Positions 29,885-38,601 of a stretch of DNA of 64,000 nt are shown in pieces. The position numbers and the translations under genes were made by a program. The DNA comes from Aeromicrobium sp. Root344 (GTDB lineage Bacteria > Actinomycetota > Actinomycetes > Propionibacteriales > Nocardioidaceae). The notes beneath the pieces were generated by a model. That model was not told the DNA's origin. It made no database searches and worked only from the letters and a program-made list of their open reading frames with translations. Each line of letters begins with the position of its first letter. Position 1 is the first letter of the stretch. The stretch lies in the NCBI RefSeq assembly GCF_001425755.1, contig NZ_LMDH01000001.1, forward strand, positions 136-64,135. The letters are read 5' to 3'.

Positions 29885-29917
29885 TTGACCCAGACTTTGT
29901 TAGTACGCTTTATTAAC
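29885..29917 (+). promoter_or_regulatory. ROK-gene promoter with ROK-type operator
   Basis: TTGACC (29885-29890) and TTTATT (29909-29914) are spaced by 18 bases. GTTAGTA (29899-29905) and TATTAAC (29911-29917) form an imperfect inverted repeat of AT-rich ROK-operator type overlapping the -10. The transcript would start at or next to GTG 29921, giving a leaderless mRNA under self-repression. Confidence 0.55.
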
Positions 29918-29920
29918 TAT

Positions 29921-31039
29921 GTGACCCAGATCAACGAGGCCCGTACGCGCAGCACCGCCGGCCGCCGACCCGTCGGCAAGGTACGCCCGGCGGACACCCG
30001 CCGGCACCACCGGGCGTTGATCCTGCAGCAGCTCGTCGACGAGGGCGCACGCAGCCGCGCCGACCTGGCCCGCGAGACGTCCCTGACGCGCGTCACGATC
30101 TCCGACCTCGTCGCCGAGCTGATCGACGAAGGATTCGTCAGCGAGCTCGGCACTCGCCCCGGCACCCACATGGGCAAGCCCGCGACCCTCGTCGGCATCT
30201 CGGAGGAGGCGCCCGTCACGATCGCGCTCGACCTGTCGGCCGCCGGCCAGCTGTCTGGCGGCGTCGTCGACCTCGACGGCCACATCCTGGCGCGCGAGCA
30301 GGTCCCGTTCGTGCGCGGCGATGACGTCTCGGTGATCTCCGACCTCGCGATCCGCCTGCGGACCGCCACGACCCGCCGCATCCTCGGCGTCGGCATCGGC
30401 ACCCCCGGCATCGTCGACGCCGACGGCACGGTCGTCCTGGCCCCCAACCTCGGGTGGACCGACTTCGACCTCGCCGGTGAGCTGTCGACGGCGATCGGCC
30501 TCCCCGTGCACGCCGGCAACGACGCCAACGTCGCGGCCGTCGCCGAGAGCGCGTTCGGCGCCGGCGACGACGGTGGTCTCCTGCTCCTGACGGTCGGCCA
30601 AGGTGTCGGTGGCGGCGTCATGATCGACGGTCGCGCCCTCTCGGGCCCTCTGCAGTCGGCCGGGGAGATCGGCCACGTCGTGGTCGACCCGAACGGTCGC
30701 CAGTGCGCCTGCGGCAACCGCGGCTGCCTCGAGACGTTCCTCGCCGCACCCGCGCTGCGCCAGCTCGACAACGACGCCGCCCGCGCCGAGGTCGGCACCC
30801 GGCTCGCCTCGGTCCTGACTCCCGTCGTGACGACGCTCGGCATCGCCGACGTCGTGCTCTACGGCCCCGCCGAGCTGCTCGAGGGCGCCCTGCTCGACGC
30901 CGTGCGCAGCGCGCTCGCGCACCAGACCCTTCCTTTCGTCGCGCAGCGGGTGCAGATCCGCCTGGCTCCGCTCGACGACGAGCTCGTGCTCACGGGCGCG
31001 GCAGCGCTCGTGCGCTACCGCGAGCTAGGGGTGGTGTGA
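29921..31039 (+). CDS. ROK-family transcriptional regulator (NagC/XylR-like)
   Basis: 372 aa. An N-terminal winged helix (LARETSLTRVTISDLVAELI) is followed by a ROK sugar-binding domain with GVGIGTPGIVDADGTVV, GNDANVAAVAESAFG and VGQGVGGGVMIDG. The zinc motif GHVVVDPNGRQCACGNRGCL is intact. GTG 29921 is chosen because the upstream in-frame TTG (29885) is itself the -35 box. It leads the ABC-NagZ-kinase-NagB operon and probably represses it until an amino sugar binds. No terminator separates it from the binding-protein gene 67 bp downstream. Confidence 0.9.
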   Translation: MTQINEARTRSTAGRRPVGKVRPADTRRHHRALILQQLVDEGARSRADLARETSLTRVTISDLVAELIDEGFVSELGTRPGTHMGKPATLVGISEEAPVTIALDLSAAGQLSGGVVDLDGHILAREQVPFVRGDDVSVISDLAIRLRTATTRRILGVGIGTPGIVDADGTVVLAPNLGWTDFDLAGELSTAIGLPVHAGNDANVAAVAESAFGAGDDGGLLLLTVGQGVGGGVMIDGRALSGPLQSAGEIGHVVVDPNGRQCACGNRGCLETFLAAPALRQLDNDAARAEVGTRLASVLTPVVTTLGIADVVLYGPAELLEGALLDAVRSALAHQTLPFVAQRVQIRLAPLDDELVLTGAAALVRYRELGVV

Positions 31040-31106
31040 CCTGCCGACAGTGCTCGACCCAACTTCGCAACGTACGACCAGGAACGATCCGAAAGAGGAC
31101 AGAACC

Positions 31107-32360
31107 ATGAAGCTCACCAAGATCGCGGCAGCGACGGCGGCATCCGCCCTCGCGCTGACCGCACTGGCCGCCTGTGGTGGCAGCAGTGACGGCGACAAGG
31201 CCGAGGGCGGGTCCGACACCGTGACCCTGTGGCTCGCCGGCAAGGAGGACACCCCCAAGAAGGTGGAGGACTGGCTCGTCAAGGAGTTCGCCGCGCAGCA
31301 CAAGGGCAAGAACCTCAAGGTCCAGCACATCGACTGGGGCGAGCTCATCCCCCGCCTCAACACCGCACTGCAGAGCGACAAGACGCCCGACGTCGTCGAG
31401 GTCGGCAACACGCAGGCCGCGACGTTCACGAGCGTCGGCGCGTTCACGGACCTGACCGACAAGCTCGACCAGCTCGGCGACAACATCGGCCCCAAGAGCT
31501 TCGTCGAGGCCGGCACGTACGACGGCAAGGTCTCGGCCGTCCCCTACTACTGGGGCTCGCGCTACATCTTCTACAGCAAGAAGGCGTTCAAGGACGCCGG
31601 CATCGAGGTCCCGACGACCCTCGCCGGTTTCAACGACGCCGCCACGAAGCTCAAGGCCGAGGGCGGCGACAAGTACTCCGGTTTCTGGCTGCCGGGCCAG
31701 GACTGGCGCAACGGCATCAGCTGGATCTTCGCCAACGGCGGCGACATCGCCAAGCAGGAGGACGGCACGTGGGTCGCGACCCTCTCCTCCCCGGAGAGCA
31801 TCAAGGGCCTGACGGAGCTGCAGGGTCTGTACGAGAAGGCGACCACGGCACCCAAGGACGGCAAGGACGCCGAGCCCTGGACCGCGTACAACAACGGCGA
31901 GGCCGCGATGTTCATGGCGCCGAGCTGGGCGCGGTGGAGCGTCGACAAGAAGAAGGCGGCCGATCTCGGCGGCTTCGCCCTGCCGGGCACCGAGGGCGGC
32001 GCGGCACCCGTGTTCGCCGGCGGATCGAACCTCGGCATCTCGGCCAAGTCCAAGAACCAGGACCTGTCGTTCGACCTGCTCAAGCTGATCTACAGCGACG
32101 AGTTCCAGCAGCAGCTGGCCAAGAACGGCCTCGGCCCGGCCAACGACAAGTACACCGGCCTCATGGGTGACGACGAGTTCGCCAAGGCCGCGGTCGCCGC
32201 GGCGAGCAACTCCAAGCTCACCCCGGCGTCGCCGGAGTGGGCCTCGGTCGAGAGCGCCAGCATCATGGAGGAGTTCTTCGGCAAGATCGCCAGCGGCGAG
32301 GACGTCACCAAGGCGGCCAAGGCCACGGACGACAAGCTCAACGCCGCACTCAACAAGTAG
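31107..32360 (+). CDS. Sugar ABC transporter substrate-binding lipoprotein
   Basis: 417 aa. The signal peptide MKLTKIAAATAASALALTAL ends at a lipobox (ALAAC), followed by a family-1 solute-binding fold: VTLWLAGKEDTPKKVEDWL, TPDVVEVGNTQAATFTSVG, AVPYYWGSRYIFYSKKAF and NNGEAAMFMAPSWARWSV. It delivers sugars, most likely GlcNAc-containing disaccharides given the NagZ-like enzyme encoded downstream, to the two permeases that follow. GAGGA precedes ATG 31107. A 20-bp perfect hairpin after the stop is placed to keep its mRNA more abundant than that of the permeases. Confidence 0.93.
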   Translation: MKLTKIAAATAASALALTALAACGGSSDGDKAEGGSDTVTLWLAGKEDTPKKVEDWLVKEFAAQHKGKNLKVQHIDWGELIPRLNTALQSDKTPDVVEVGNTQAATFTSVGAFTDLTDKLDQLGDNIGPKSFVEAGTYDGKVSAVPYYWGSRYIFYSKKAFKDAGIEVPTTLAGFNDAATKLKAEGGDKYSGFWLPGQDWRNGISWIFANGGDIAKQEDGTWVATLSSPESIKGLTELQGLYEKATTAPKDGKDAEPWTAYNNGEAAMFMAPSWARWSVDKKKAADLGGFALPGTEGGAAPVFAGGSNLGISAKSKNQDLSFDLLKLIYSDEFQQQLAKNGLGPANDKYTGLMGDDEFAKAAVAAASNSKLTPASPEWASVESASIMEEFFGKIASGEDVTKAAKATDDKLNAALNK

Positions 32361-32372
32361 GACCGCAACTCC

Positions 32373-32436
32373 CGCTGAGCCTGACGTTTCTGCGGCGACA
32401 CGCCGAGGAACCACAACAGAAACGTCAGGCTCAGCG
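32373..32436 (+). repeat. 20-bp perfect stem-loop between binding-protein and permease genes
   Basis: CGCTGAGCCTGACGTTTCTG at 32373-32392 is repeated inverted and without mismatch at 32417-32436, with a 24-nt loop. It lies 12 bases after the binding-protein stop and 34 before the permease start. It is likely a processing or stabilising structure, or a partial terminator. Confidence 0.8.
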
Positions 32437-32470
32437 CGTGCGCCATCACCACGAGGAAGGGAGGGACAGC

Positions 32471-33373
32471 ATGAGCAGCACACGGCTGAGGCGCAAGGCC
32501 GGACCGTACGCCCTGCTCGTCCCGGCGATCCTCGTGCTCGTCGTCGGCATGGCGTACCCGCTCGGCCGTCAGCTGATGCTGTCGTTCCACGAGTTCGGCC
32601 GGGCCCAGCAGTTCGGGCAGCCCGCGCCGTGGGTCGGCCTGGACAACTACCGCGAGCTCGTCACGGATCGCACGATGTGGACCGTCATCGCCCGCTCGCT
32701 GGCATTCTGCTTCGTCAACGCGTCGATCACGATGGTCCTCGGCACGTTGGTCGCGGTGCTCATGAAGCGCGTCGCCACCGCGCCGCGCCTGATCCTGCAG
32801 ATCAGCATGCTGCTGGCCTGGGCCATGCCGGTCATCGCGGCGATGACGGCGTGGCAGTGGCTGTTCGACACCCGGTACGGCCTGGTCAACTGGTCGCTCC
32901 GCAAGGTCGGGTTCGCCAGCTTCGACGGCCACAACTGGCTGATCGACCCGCTCTCGTTCTTCTTCGTCGCCAGCGTCATCATCATCTGGATGAGCGTGCC
33001 GTTCGTCGCCTTCACGGCGTACGCGGCGCTGACCCAGGTCTCGGAGGAGACGCTCGAGGCGAGCCACCTCGACGGGGCCACCGCGATCCAACGGTTCCGC
33101 CACATCGTCTATCCCACGATCAAGCCGGTCCTGACGATCGTCGCGCTGCTGCAGATCGTGTGGGACCTCCGGGTGTTCGCGCAGATCAACTTCCTGCAGA
33201 ACGTCGGCGGCACCCCGAGCGAGACGCACCTGCTCGGCACCTACATCTACTCGCTCGGCATCGGCCAGAACGACTACGGCTCCGCGTCCGCGATGGCCAT
33301 GTTCGTCCTCGTGCTGACGCTCGTCCTGACCGTCCGCTACGTGTGGTCACTGCTCAAGGAGGAACCCCGATGA
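32471..33373 (+). CDS. Sugar ABC transporter permease 1
   Basis: 300 aa with six membrane helices, MalF/UgpA type. It has the EAA loop ETLEASHLDGATAIQRFRHI and the following VYPTIKPVLTIVALLQIVW, which contact the ATPase. GGGAGGG lies about six bases before ATG 32471. It overlaps permease 2 by 4 bp. No ATPase is encoded in this operon; the MsiK/UgpC-type ATPase at 37.4-38.4 kb is the likely energiser, as for many actinobacterial sugar importers. Confidence 0.93.
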   Translation: MSSTRLRRKAGPYALLVPAILVLVVGMAYPLGRQLMLSFHEFGRAQQFGQPAPWVGLDNYRELVTDRTMWTVIARSLAFCFVNASITMVLGTLVAVLMKRVATAPRLILQISMLLAWAMPVIAAMTAWQWLFDTRYGLVNWSLRKVGFASFDGHNWLIDPLSFFFVASVIIIWMSVPFVAFTAYAALTQVSEETLEASHLDGATAIQRFRHIVYPTIKPVLTIVALLQIVWDLRVFAQINFLQNVGGTPSETHLLGTYIYSLGIGQNDYGSASAMAMFVLVLTLVLTVRYVWSLLKEEPR

Positions 33374-34188
33374 ACGCCCGAGCCCGCCTGTGGGGCGTCG
33401 TCGCGATCGTCCTCGCCGTGATCTGGGCGTTCCCGGTCTACTGGATCGGCAACAGCGCGTTCCAGCCCGTCGAGGCGCTCCGCTCCCCCAACCCGTCGTT
33501 CCTGCCCGACTTCAGCGCGTCGGGCTTCGGCCGGGTGTTCGACGACTCGTTCGTCGACTCGCTCAAGCTCAGCCTGACCGTCACGCTGCTGGCGATCGTC
33601 GCCGCGGTGCTCTGTGGCTTCGTGGCGGCCGTGGCGATCTCGCGCTTCCGATTCCGCGGACGGCGCTCGTTCATCTTCACGGTGCTGGCGATCCAGATGA
33701 TCCCGCCCGAGGCACTGTTCATCTCTCAGTACAAGATGCTCAACGACTGGGGCCTGCTCAACAGTGTCGTCGGCCTCGGCCTGCTCTACAGCGCCTTGAT
33801 CCTGCCGTTCACGGTGTGGATGCTGCGCGGGTTCGTCGACGGCATCCCGATCGACCTGGAGGAAGCCGCGATGACCGACGGCTGCAGCCGCACGCGGGCG
33901 TTCTTCACGATCACGTTCCCCCTGCTCGCGCCCGGCCTCGTGGCGAGCAGCGTCTACGGCTTCCTGCAGGCCTGGAACGAGTACACGCTCGCGGTCGTCG
34001 TGATGGACCCGTCCAACCGGACCCTGCCGCTGTGGCTCAAGGGACTGACCGACGTGTCCAACGAAGCAGTCGACTGGCCCGCGGTGATGGCGGGCGCGAC
34101 GCTCGTCGCGACACCCGTCATCATCTTGTTCATGATCGTGCAGAACCGGATGACCTCGGGCATGGTCGGCGGGGCGGTCAAGGGATGA
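33370..34188 (+). CDS. Sugar ABC transporter permease 2
   Basis: 272 aa, MalG/UgpE type, six membrane helices. The EAA loop is DLEEAAMTDGCSRTRAFFTI and the C-terminal part contains FLQAWNEYTLAVVVM. It pairs with permease 1 (ATGA overlap upstream) and overlaps the hydrolase gene downstream by 4 bp (34185-34188). Transport and hydrolysis are therefore translated together. Confidence 0.94.
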   Translation: MNARARLWGVVAIVLAVIWAFPVYWIGNSAFQPVEALRSPNPSFLPDFSASGFGRVFDDSFVDSLKLSLTVTLLAIVAAVLCGFVAAVAISRFRFRGRRSFIFTVLAIQMIPPEALFISQYKMLNDWGLLNSVVGLGLLYSALILPFTVWMLRGFVDGIPIDLEEAAMTDGCSRTRAFFTITFPLLAPGLVASSVYGFLQAWNEYTLAVVVMDPSNRTLPLWLKGLTDVSNEAVDWPAVMAGATLVATPVIILFMIVQNRMTSGMVGGAVKG

Positions 34189-35621
34189 CCGAGACACGAC
34201 GGCGGGCGTACGGGGTGATGCTCGGTGCCTTCGCCGGGCCCGCGGTGCCGGACTGGCTCGCCGGCGCGTACGCCCAAGGGCTCGCCGGGGTGTGCCTCTA
34301 TGGCAACAACATGGCACCCAACGCCGATCTCGCCGATCTCGCCCGCGCCGTACGCGACATCGACCCGTCCGCGGTCCTCGCCCTCGACGAGGAGGGCGGC
34401 GACGTGACCCGTCTGCACGCCCGCACGGGCAGCCCCTACCCCGGCAACGCAGCCCTCGGCGCGTACGACGACGTCGCCGCCACACGGGCGGTCGCCGCGG
34501 GCATCGGCGCCGAGCTGGCCCACGCCGGCGTCTGGCTCGACCTCGCACCCAGCGCCGACATCAACAGCAACGCCGGCAACCCCGTCATCGGCACGCGCAG
34601 CTTCGGCGCCGATCCCGGGCTGGTCGCTCGCCACACCGCGGCGTACGTCTCAGGGCTCGCCTCGCAGGGTGTCGCGGCATCGGTCAAGCACTTCCCCGGC
34701 CACGGCGACACGAGCACCGACTCGCACCTCGGCCTCCCCCGCGTCACCGCGCCGGCCGACGTGCTCCGCGCCCGCGAGCTGGTCCCATTCACGGCAGTCC
34801 TCGACGACGCCGCCTCGATCATGTCGTCGCACGTGCTGCTGGAGGCGTTCGACGACCAGGAACCCGCGACGCTGAGCCGCGCCGTGCTGACCGGGCTGCT
34901 GCGCGACGAGCTGGGTTTCGGCGGCGTCATCGTGACCGACGCCCTCGACATGGCCGGGGCCAGTGCGGTGCACGGCATCGGGGGCGCAGCGGTGCTCGCG
35001 CTCGCCGCGGGTGCCGACCTGCTGTGCCTCGGTCCCGAGCAGACGGAGTCGCCCCGAGCGATCGAGGAGTCCGTCGACGCGGTCTGCCTCGCGGTCGACA
35101 CGGGTGGGCTGCCGCTCGCGAGGCTCGCCGAGGCGGCCAAGCGCGTCGATGCCCTTCGCGAGACGTGGAGCGGCATTGCGGTGCGGCCCGACGCGCACGA
35201 GGTCGTCGTCGCGGCCCGCGAGGCGGCGGGCCGGGTCGCCACGAGCCTCACCGCCGGCGCACCCCGTCTGGGCGGTGCCGCAACCGTCGTACGTGTCGAC
35301 ACCGGCACCAACCTCGCCGTCGGCGACACCGCGTGGGGCGGGCTCGACCTCGGCGGCGCCCGCCTCGACCTGACCGCCGACGACGTCGCGGGACGGGCGC
35401 CGATCGACGGAGACGTCGCTGTCGTCGTCCGCCGCGCCACGGCCGTGCCCGTCGTGTGGGCGTGGATCCAGGACCAGCTCGCTGCGAACCCGCGCACGGT
35501 CCTGGTCGAGCTCGGCTGGCCCGACCCCGCACTCGATGCCTACGACCGGGTCGTACGCACCTACGGCTCGGCCGCGGTGCTCACCGAAGCCCTGGCCGCG
35601 GCGATGCGAGGCACCCGATGA
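34185..35621 (+). CDS. nagZ: GH3 beta-N-acetylhexosaminidase, NagZ-like, intracellular
   Basis: 478 aa. The GH3 barrel has LALDEEGGDVTRLHA, VKHFPGHGDTSTDSHLGLP (the NagZ signature with its His/Asp dyad) and GVIVTDALDMAGAS (nucleophile Asp). A C-terminal second domain follows from about 345. There is no signal peptide, so it acts on imported sugar: cutting terminal GlcNAc from chitobiose or GlcNAc-anhMurNAc/MurNAc fragments. It lies between the permeases and a ROK kinase with 4-bp overlaps on both sides. Some actinobacterial GH3 enzymes are GlcNAc phosphorylases, which is an alternative here. Confidence 0.88.
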   Translation: MTETRRRAYGVMLGAFAGPAVPDWLAGAYAQGLAGVCLYGNNMAPNADLADLARAVRDIDPSAVLALDEEGGDVTRLHARTGSPYPGNAALGAYDDVAATRAVAAGIGAELAHAGVWLDLAPSADINSNAGNPVIGTRSFGADPGLVARHTAAYVSGLASQGVAASVKHFPGHGDTSTDSHLGLPRVTAPADVLRARELVPFTAVLDDAASIMSSHVLLEAFDDQEPATLSRAVLTGLLRDELGFGGVIVTDALDMAGASAVHGIGGAAVLALAAGADLLCLGPEQTESPRAIEESVDAVCLAVDTGGLPLARLAEAAKRVDALRETWSGIAVRPDAHEVVVAAREAAGRVATSLTAGAPRLGGAATVVRVDTGTNLAVGDTAWGGLDLGGARLDLTADDVAGRAPIDGDVAVVVRRATAVPVVWAWIQDQLAANPRTVLVELGWPDPALDAYDRVVRTYGSAAVLTEALAAAMRGTR

Positions 35622-36550
35622 AGGTCCGATTGGGTCTCGACATCGGTGGCACGACCGTGCACGGCATCGCGGTCGCCGCCGAGGAGCCCCACGACATCGT
35701 CACCGAGGAGACGCACCCGACCCGCAAGGGCGGCGAAGGCGTCGTCAGCGGGGCCCTCGACATGGTGGCAGCGCTGCGCGCGGCGCTCCCACCCGATGCC
35801 GAGGTCGTCAGCATCGGGCTCGGTGTGCCTGGCGTCGTCAACGCCGGCGCCGTGACCCACGCGGTCAACCTCGGGCTGGACGGCGAGCCGCTGGACCTCG
35901 CCGCGGCCGTCTCGGCGGGCTCTGACGGCGTGCCGACCTCGGTCGAGAACGACGTCAAGGCGGCAACGCTCGGCGGCCTGCAGTGGCTGCGAGAGCAGGG
36001 CTCCGACGTCGACGACCTCGCACTGCTCAACGTCGGCACCGGCATCGCCGCCGGGCTGCTGCTCGACGGCCGGCTTCGCCACGGTTCTCGGGGCATGGCC
36101 GGCGAGATCGGCCACCTCGTGCACGACCCCACCGGCCCGCTCTGCCCCTGCGGGCGCCGCGGCTGCCTCGAGCTCTATGCCTCGGGCAGCGGCGTCCGCC
36201 GCCAGTGGGCGGGCACCGCAGCGGAGCTGTTCGAGGCAGCCGGGGCGGGCGACCCCGACGCGGGCCGCATTCGCGACGAGCTGATCTCCGGCATCGCCCA
36301 GGCCATCACGCTGCTGGCCTACAGCGTCGATGTCAGCTGCGTCCTCGTGACCGGCGGCGTCGTGTCGGCCACCCCGGCCCTGCGCGAGGCGATCCTCACC
36401 CGCCTGCGCGAGGACGAGAACACCTCACTCGGCCGTCTGGCCGGGATCGCCGAACGCGTACGGTGGTTGCCCGCCGGGCATCCAGCCGGCGCGCTGGGCG
36501 CCGCGCTGCTCGGCGCGGGAGACGAGGAGGTTCGTTCGTGGAGGTCGTGA
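35618..36550 (+). CDS. ROK-family sugar kinase (probable GlcNAc kinase)
   Basis: 310 aa, no DNA-binding domain. The ATP site is GLDIGGTTVHGIAV, with VSIGLGVPGVVNAG, SVENDVKAATLGG and NVGTGIAAGLLLDG. The zinc motif GHLVHDPTGPLCPCGRRGCL is present. It would phosphorylate the GlcNAc released by the NagZ-like enzyme, giving the NagA substrate. Glucokinase activity cannot be excluded from sequence. The gene overlaps nagZ by 4 bp and nagB by 13 bp, so the whole operon is tightly coupled. Confidence 0.88.
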   Translation: MKVRLGLDIGGTTVHGIAVAAEEPHDIVTEETHPTRKGGEGVVSGALDMVAALRAALPPDAEVVSIGLGVPGVVNAGAVTHAVNLGLDGEPLDLAAAVSAGSDGVPTSVENDVKAATLGGLQWLREQGSDVDDLALLNVGTGIAAGLLLDGRLRHGSRGMAGEIGHLVHDPTGPLCPCGRRGCLELYASGSGVRRQWAGTAAELFEAAGAGDPDAGRIRDELISGIAQAITLLAYSVDVSCVLVTGGVVSATPALREAILTRLREDENTSLGRLAGIAERVRWLPAGHPAGALGAALLGAGDEEVRSWRS

Positions 36551-37308
36551 TCGTCGCGGACCGAGAGGCCGCAGGAGCACTCGTCGCCGACATCGTCGTC
36601 ACGCACGTACGCCCGGGCGCGGTCCTCGGGCTGGCGACCGGCTCGTCACCGTTGCCGGCCTATCGAGAGCTGATCCGGCGCCGCAGCGAGGGAACGCTGA
36701 GCCTTGCCGAGTGCCGGGCCTTCCTGCTCGACGAGTACGTCGGCCTGCCCCGCACGCACCCGGAGTCGTACCACTCGGTCATCCGGCGCGAGTTCACCGC
36801 CGAGGCCGGCCTGGACCGCGTCGACGGGCCGGACGGCGAGGCCCAGGACATCCCGGCCGAGGCGGGGCGCTACGAAGCCGCGATCAGCGCGGCCGGCGGC
36901 GTCGACGTGCAGCTGCTCGGCATCGGGACCGACGGCCACCTCGGCTTCAACGAGCCCGGCTCGTCGCTCGCGTCCCGCACGCGGGTCAAGACCTTGACCC
37001 AGCAGACGCGGGTCGACAACGCCCGCTTCTTCGACTCGATCGACGACGTGCCGCGGCACGTCATCACCCAGGGTCTTGGCACGATCCTCGACGCCCGGCA
37101 CCTCGTGCTCATCGCCACGGGCGAGGGCAAGTCCGCTGCCGTGGCCAGTGCCGTCGAGGGCCCCGTGTCGGCGTTCTGCCCGGCGTCGATCCTGCAGCTG
37201 CACCCGCGGGCGACCGTCGTGGTCGACGAGGCCGCGGCGGCCGGCCTGCAGCTCGCCGACTACTACCGCGAGGCGTGGGACAACAAGCCTGCCTGGCAAC
37301 GCTTCTGA
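36538..37308 (+). CDS. nagB: Glucosamine-6-phosphate deaminase
   Basis: 256 aa. Key segments are LGLATGSSPLPAYRELI, AFLLDEYVGLPRTHPESYHS (active-site Asp in LDEYVGL) and LLGIGTDGHLGFNEPGSS (catalytic Asp/His). It converts glucosamine-6-P to fructose-6-P and ammonia, the last step of both amino-sugar routes in this window. GTG 36538 has GAGGAGG seven bases upstream, within the kinase gene. It is the last gene of the operon and is followed by a bidirectional terminator. Confidence 0.96.
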   Translation: MEVVIVADREAAGALVADIVVTHVRPGAVLGLATGSSPLPAYRELIRRRSEGTLSLAECRAFLLDEYVGLPRTHPESYHSVIRREFTAEAGLDRVDGPDGEAQDIPAEAGRYEAAISAAGGVDVQLLGIGTDGHLGFNEPGSSLASRTRVKTLTQQTRVDNARFFDSIDDVPRHVITQGLGTILDARHLVLIATGEGKSAAVASAVEGPVSAFCPASILQLHPRATVVVDEAAAAGLQLADYYREAWDNKPAWQRF

Positions 37309-37316
37309 CGCCGGCT

Positions 37317-37366
37317 CGGTCCTTGAGCTCGTCGAGAGGACGCCCTCCCGACGAGCTCAAGGACCG
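37317..37366. terminator. Bidirectional terminator between nagB and the MsiK-type gene
   Basis: An 18-bp perfect stem, CGGTCCTTGAGCTCGTCG (37317-37334) against 37349-37366, has a 14-nt loop and lies between convergent genes. The core CGACGAGCTCAAGG resembles a widespread REP-type palindrome (GACAAGCTCAGG family), so it may be a domesticated repeat. Confidence 0.85.
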
Positions 37367-37372
37367 CAGGCG

Positions 37373-38449
<1,077 letters not shown>

Positions 38450-38466
38450 GCTGATGTTTCCCTTCA

Positions 38467-38484
38467 CCGGCAGGTACGTGCCGG
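38467..38484 (-). promoter_or_regulatory. Palindrome upstream of MsiK-type gene sharing the nagA/gntR operator core
   Basis: CCGGCA (38467-38472) and TGCCGG (38479-38484) flank GGTACG. The stretch GGTACGTGCCGG (38473-38484) differs at one base from GGTACGTACCGG (17175-17186) in the nagA/gntR operator. It lies about 18-35 bases before the ATPase start and could be a second site for the GntR-type regulator. Confidence 0.4.
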
Positions 38485-38564
38485 ACGATCCGAGTGATGG
38501 GTGATGTGGTGGTGCCCGCTCATCCTACAGTGAGCCACGTCACGCTCCGTCCGGGTGCGTTCAG

Positions 38565-38601
38565 TTGACAATGATTCCCAACTACTTGAGAATCGTTCTC
38601 A
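38565..38601 (+). promoter_or_regulatory. znuA promoter with two Zur boxes, leaderless
   Basis: TTGACA (38565-38570) and GAGAAT (38588-38593) are 17 bases apart, and the expected start site falls on the ATG at 38601. Two Zur-like 15-mers overlap them: TGACAATGATTCCCA (38566-38580, imperfect) and TGAGAATCGTTCTCA (38587-38601, near-perfect palindrome). Zinc-bound Zur would therefore block RNA polymerase at both boxes. Confidence 0.75.

Noticed and set aside
37349..37366. Attachment site or transposon end
   Set aside because: The palindrome lies neatly between convergent stops with no integrase, transposase or flanking duplication nearby; a terminator explains it.
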